NCBI GenBank assembly: GCA_963784195.1
Contig: CAWARA010000028.1
Coordinates: forward strand, 1-44,733
Direction of reading: 5' to 3'
Length of the DNA: 44,733 bases
Source of the DNA: CAVQAH01 sp963784195
Lineage (GTDB): Bacteria; Acidobacteriota; Vicinamibacteria; Vicinamibacterales; 2-12-FULL-66-21
The translations under genes were made by a program, and so were the position numbers. The notes beneath the pieces were generated by a model. It did not search any database and was not told the DNA's origin. It saw only the letters and a program-made list of their open reading frames with translations. The stretch's first letter is position 1. Each line of letters opens with the position of its first letter. This document shows positions 42,437 to 44,733 of the stretch, piece after piece.

Positions 42437-43990
42437 TCATTCCGGATACGTCAGAGCCGTTGCTGCAGCAATACCCAGAGTCCGGGCGTTGCGCAGGGCG
42501 TCGAGCTGAAGCACGCCTCGCTCGATCAGCGACCGCACCTTCTCGCTGTTCCGGTGTTCAGCCAGTAGCGTGCGGCGGGTACTCGTGTATGCCTGGTCCA
42601 TCGCATACGCGAGCACCGTCTCCATCACCACGCCTTCCTCCGTGTTCGTCTCACTGAAGCGGCGCTTGAAATTCTGCAGTACAGGCGCAAAGGCGGGATC
42701 GTCCCACCGTTCAGGCCCGGGCTCGAGGCGCATGAAGTCGTCCAGCACGGCCACATACGAAGGGCTGGGCGCCTGGCGCCAGAAGGCGACGTCAGGACCA
42801 AACTCGCTGACGTACTCTGGAAGGTAGAGCATGGCGTCAGCTGGAACTCGTTCGGCAAGTGCCGGATTGAACCGGCGTATCTCGTCAGCCGGTAGACGCG
42901 TTCTCGCGATGATCTCGGCCAGCGAAATCGGACGCGGCGTACGCATCGCACTGATCGACATCTGGGGCGTCGACGCGATGAGCCTTCTGATGTTGAAGGT
43001 GTTGCCGAACACCATCTCCGCGTACAGATACGAGCGCTGGCCGTAGCTCTTGTACACGTCCGCATACTCCTTGCCTGGCAGGGCCCGTAGGTCGACGGCC
43101 AGCTTGGAGCCCAGAAAGTACCGGGTCCGGACATCCTCGGCACCAAGGTACTCGCCGTTGATCAGCGCCCGCCCTACATTCGTGCCGCCCGCGTTGTGTT
43201 CTGAGAGCGCGGGGATGAACGATCCATATTTGGTGGCGAGCACGGACAGGTACGCGGCGCAGTATGGGGCCTGCGTCGTCTGGTTCCGACCCTCGATAGG
43301 TGTCGGTGAGAAGTAGTTCAATCGTTTCCAGTTCTTCTGGAGCCACTGACAGAACCCCACCGCGTTGGCTTCCGATCGCCTGGTGCCGTTCAGGCCCGAT
43401 TCGAAGATGACTTGCGCCAGGCCGATCTCCGCAGGCACGCCGAACCGCTCGTAAATGGCGCCCCACTCCGCAAGGAAGGAACCGTACCTGGGAGCGTTCA
43501 TCAGTAATGCATCTCCACGCGTTGAGTTGTGCAGCACCGGCCCGGCCGCACCCTCCAGGAGGAGCGCCACCTGTTGTCGCCGTTCACTCAATTTGGGAGC
43601 GAGCCGTTCGCCGTCCAGGATGCGAGCGATCGCGGAATCGCTCCACACGGCCTGGCGCGTCCACACGCCTTTTGCGGGGAACGTCGCGAGAAGCCGTCCA
43701 TCAACGGCGCTGCCGAACGCGACCGAGCCGTCGGGAATGGTGAAGACGTGCTGCCAGAACGCGTAGCCGGGCCTGAAGGCCTGCATCGCGGCGAAGTCTG
43801 CGCGCCGGCGCGCTTCGACGGGGTTGTCCGAAGCGTTCGGCGACTGCGCCGACGCCGCAGCGGCGACCGTCGGACTCGAGCGTCGTGTGACGACGTTCCA
43901 CGCGGCCACCGGAATCCCCGCGGTCAGCGCGGCGAGTACCAGGATGGCCTTCGTGCTCATCGTGGGCGTTCGGATGATGTGTCTGAGCAT
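42437..43990 (-). CDS. Exported lytic transglycosylase-like protein
   Basis: 517 residues. An N-terminal hydrophobic anchor or signal (KAILVLAALTAGIPVAAWNV) is followed by a low-complexity Ala/Ser linker, a helical region and an SLT-like domain. The latter has EIGLAQVIFESGLNGTRRSE, with Glu197 as the likely catalytic acid, NAVGFCQWLQKNWKRLNYF and LSEHNAGGTNVGRALINGEY. A C-terminal ~200 residues includes SLAEIIARTRLPADEIRRFN, similar to the part after the SLT domain in MltD-type proteins but without a clear LysM signature. It should cleave peptidoglycan glycan strands with formation of 1,6-anhydro-MurNAc. The first ATG at 43990 and a second at 43960 are both possible. Confidence 0.85.
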   Translation of the reverse strand: MLRHIIRTPTMSTKAILVLAALTAGIPVAAWNVVTRRSSPTVAAAASAQSPNASDNPVEARRRADFAAMQAFRPGYAFWQHVFTIPDGSVAFGSAVDGRLLATFPAKGVWTRQAVWSDSAIARILDGERLAPKLSERRQQVALLLEGAAGPVLHNSTRGDALLMNAPRYGSFLAEWGAIYERFGVPAEIGLAQVIFESGLNGTRRSEANAVGFCQWLQKNWKRLNYFSPTPIEGRNQTTQAPYCAAYLSVLATKYGSFIPALSEHNAGGTNVGRALINGEYLGAEDVRTRYFLGSKLAVDLRALPGKEYADVYKSYGQRSYLYAEMVFGNTFNIRRLIASTPQMSISAMRTPRPISLAEIIARTRLPADEIRRFNPALAERVPADAMLYLPEYVSEFGPDVAFWRQAPSPSYVAVLDDFMRLEPGPERWDDPAFAPVLQNFKRRFSETNTEEGVVMETVLAYAMDQAYTSTRRTLLAEHRNSEKVRSLIERGVLQLDALRNARTLGIAAATALTYPE

Positions 43991-44277
43991 GGCGCGTCAG
44001 GCTGCAGAGCGCGAAGCGCCGCGGCCCAGATGGCGGACGTGTGCAATCGATGCGCCTGCGAAATCTTTGTGAAATCCGGCCTTCAACACGAGAGTCTCGA
44101 AGGGAGTGTTCCAATCTGGATCAAGTGCGGGTGACGAGTTTGAACCTGCTGCGACAGATCGGAATCGGGTGCGCGGGGCAGATCCGTTGTGTCACATGCG
44201 CTTTCCTGCCGGGACGGAGGAGAACCCCTCCGTCCCGCCGGACCGAAGAGAGTGGAATTCGTGTCAGCGTTCACCAG
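43991..44277. other. Non-coding stretch with a short perfect hairpin
   Basis: No convincing ORF on either strand. A hairpin with arms CGGGACGGAGG (44211-44221) and CCTCCGTCCCG (44228-44238) and a 6-base loop is the only structure noticed. It lacks a T run. Confidence 0.5.
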
Positions 44278-44476
44278 ACAAGATCAAGATCTCACGCAGA
44301 GATCGCCGAGGGGCAGCGACCGCAGGGGTGCGCGGAGCGCAGGCCGCGCCTCAGGCGCGGATTGGCCTGGCTGCGCCAGGCCGCTCTGCGCTCCGCCTGT
44401 CATCCCTCAACCGTGCGTTCGTGGTTTCCCTCGCGCTCTGCCCCTCGGCAATCTCCGCGTGAGTTTTTGATCTTGG
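44278..44476. repeat. Second nested palindrome (four stems)
   Basis: Outer arms: 44281-44319 (AAGATCAAGATCTCACGCAG, then AGATCGCCGAGGGGCAG) pair with 44432-44475 (CTGCCCCTCGGCAATCTCCG, CGTGAGTTTTTGATCTT). A second stem pairs GCGGAGCGCAG (44332-44342) with CTGCGCTCCGC (44386-44396). Inside are two hairpins: CCGCGCC/GGCGCGG (44344-44360) and GGCCTGG/CCAGGCC (44364-44382). The layout (long purine-rich outer arm, then compact inner hairpins) repeats that of the element at 5230-5556. No ORF is supported here or in the remaining 44477-44733. Confidence 0.75.
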
Positions 44477-44733
44477 CAAGATGTCGAACAGCACGACGCA
44501 AGCTCTCGCTAGTAGGCTTATCGCGCTGCGGCAACCGGTGGCGGGCAGTCAAACGGTGAAGAGAGTCGCCGTCCTGACACGTTGCGTGCGAGCGGGAGCG
44601 CAGGGGTGCATCGGAGGACGCGGTCACGATACCGTCGACGGTCAGGATTCCGTCGATCAATGTCGGCGTTACTTGCGGGTTGTCCATCAGGACACTTGCC
44701 AAACGTCACAAAATAGTCTGACGGAGGCACCGG

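Noticed and set aside
44211..44238. Rho-independent terminator for the final region
   Set aside because: Perfect stem but no T run on either strand and no gene ending next to it.

Overview
The window looks like a chromosomal segment of a high-GC soil or sediment Acidobacteriota, most likely class Vicinamibacteria. This is inferred from gene content, not from a marker gene. Two long orphan FtsX/MacB-type permeases of the ADOP kind are present, one coupled to a PadR regulator. There is also an Oar-like TonB-dependent receptor, several secreted amidohydrolases, an ECF sigma factor with a long C-terminal extension, and many secreted proteins of unknown function. No rRNA, tRNA, CRISPR array, transposase or phage gene was recognised.

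Layout. 1-5.2 kb: a conserved secreted protein converging on an ADOP permease, then a divergent SAM methyltransferase with a C-terminal beta-sandwich-like domain. 5.2-5.86 kb: no gene, but a large nested palindrome and a second imperfect inverted repeat. 5.86-6.7 kb: a periplasmic tandem rhodanese. 6.84-12.3 kb: the most coherent block, an overlapping five-function lipid cluster related to Escherichia coli ynbABCD. It holds a CDP-alcohol phosphotransferase, an alpha/beta hydrolase plus methyltransferase, a PAP2-like/dual-specificity phosphatase fused to a PlsC acyltransferase, and a CDP-diglyceride synthase. 12.2-15.6 kb: a PadR-ADOP pair and a small membrane protein, divergent from ispH and a 7-TM protein (15.8-17.4 kb). 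17.4-22.6 kb: an MmcQ/YjbR-like protein, a putative lipoprotein, a large M29-like lipoprotein converging on an amidohydrolase, and a small broken membrane gene. 22.7-25.9 kb: a multiply frameshifted TonB receptor. 26-33.6 kb: small membrane proteins, an amidohydrolase with a downstream secreted partner, a metallophosphoesterase divergent from the sigma factor, and a beta-propeller protein. 33.6-34.2 kb: a gene graveyard (phosphatase/sulfatase-like and HNH-like remnants). 34.2-36.6 kb: ankyrin, glycolipid-binding and secreted proteins. 36.9-44 kb: an O-methyltransferase, an ABC exporter, a TPR-gluzincin protease, a CPXCG zinc-ribbon protein, an NAD(P)-binding protein and a lytic transglycosylase. 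The last 0.7 kb has no convincing gene but carries a second long nested palindrome.

The lipid cluster can be read as a pathway. YnbB-like makes a CDP-activated lipid, YnbA-like transfers the lipid phosphate to an alcohol, the phosphatase removes a phosphate as PTPMT1-type enzymes do for phosphatidylglycerophosphate, PlsC adds an acyl chain, and the hydrolase/methyltransferase trims or methylates. The product is unknown.

Many conserved genes in the first ~32 kb are broken by single indels while their neighbours are intact. Residual sequencing indels are the simplest explanation, but real gene decay cannot be excluded from the sequence alone. Frameshifted genes are reported as whole genes, with the break positions given.
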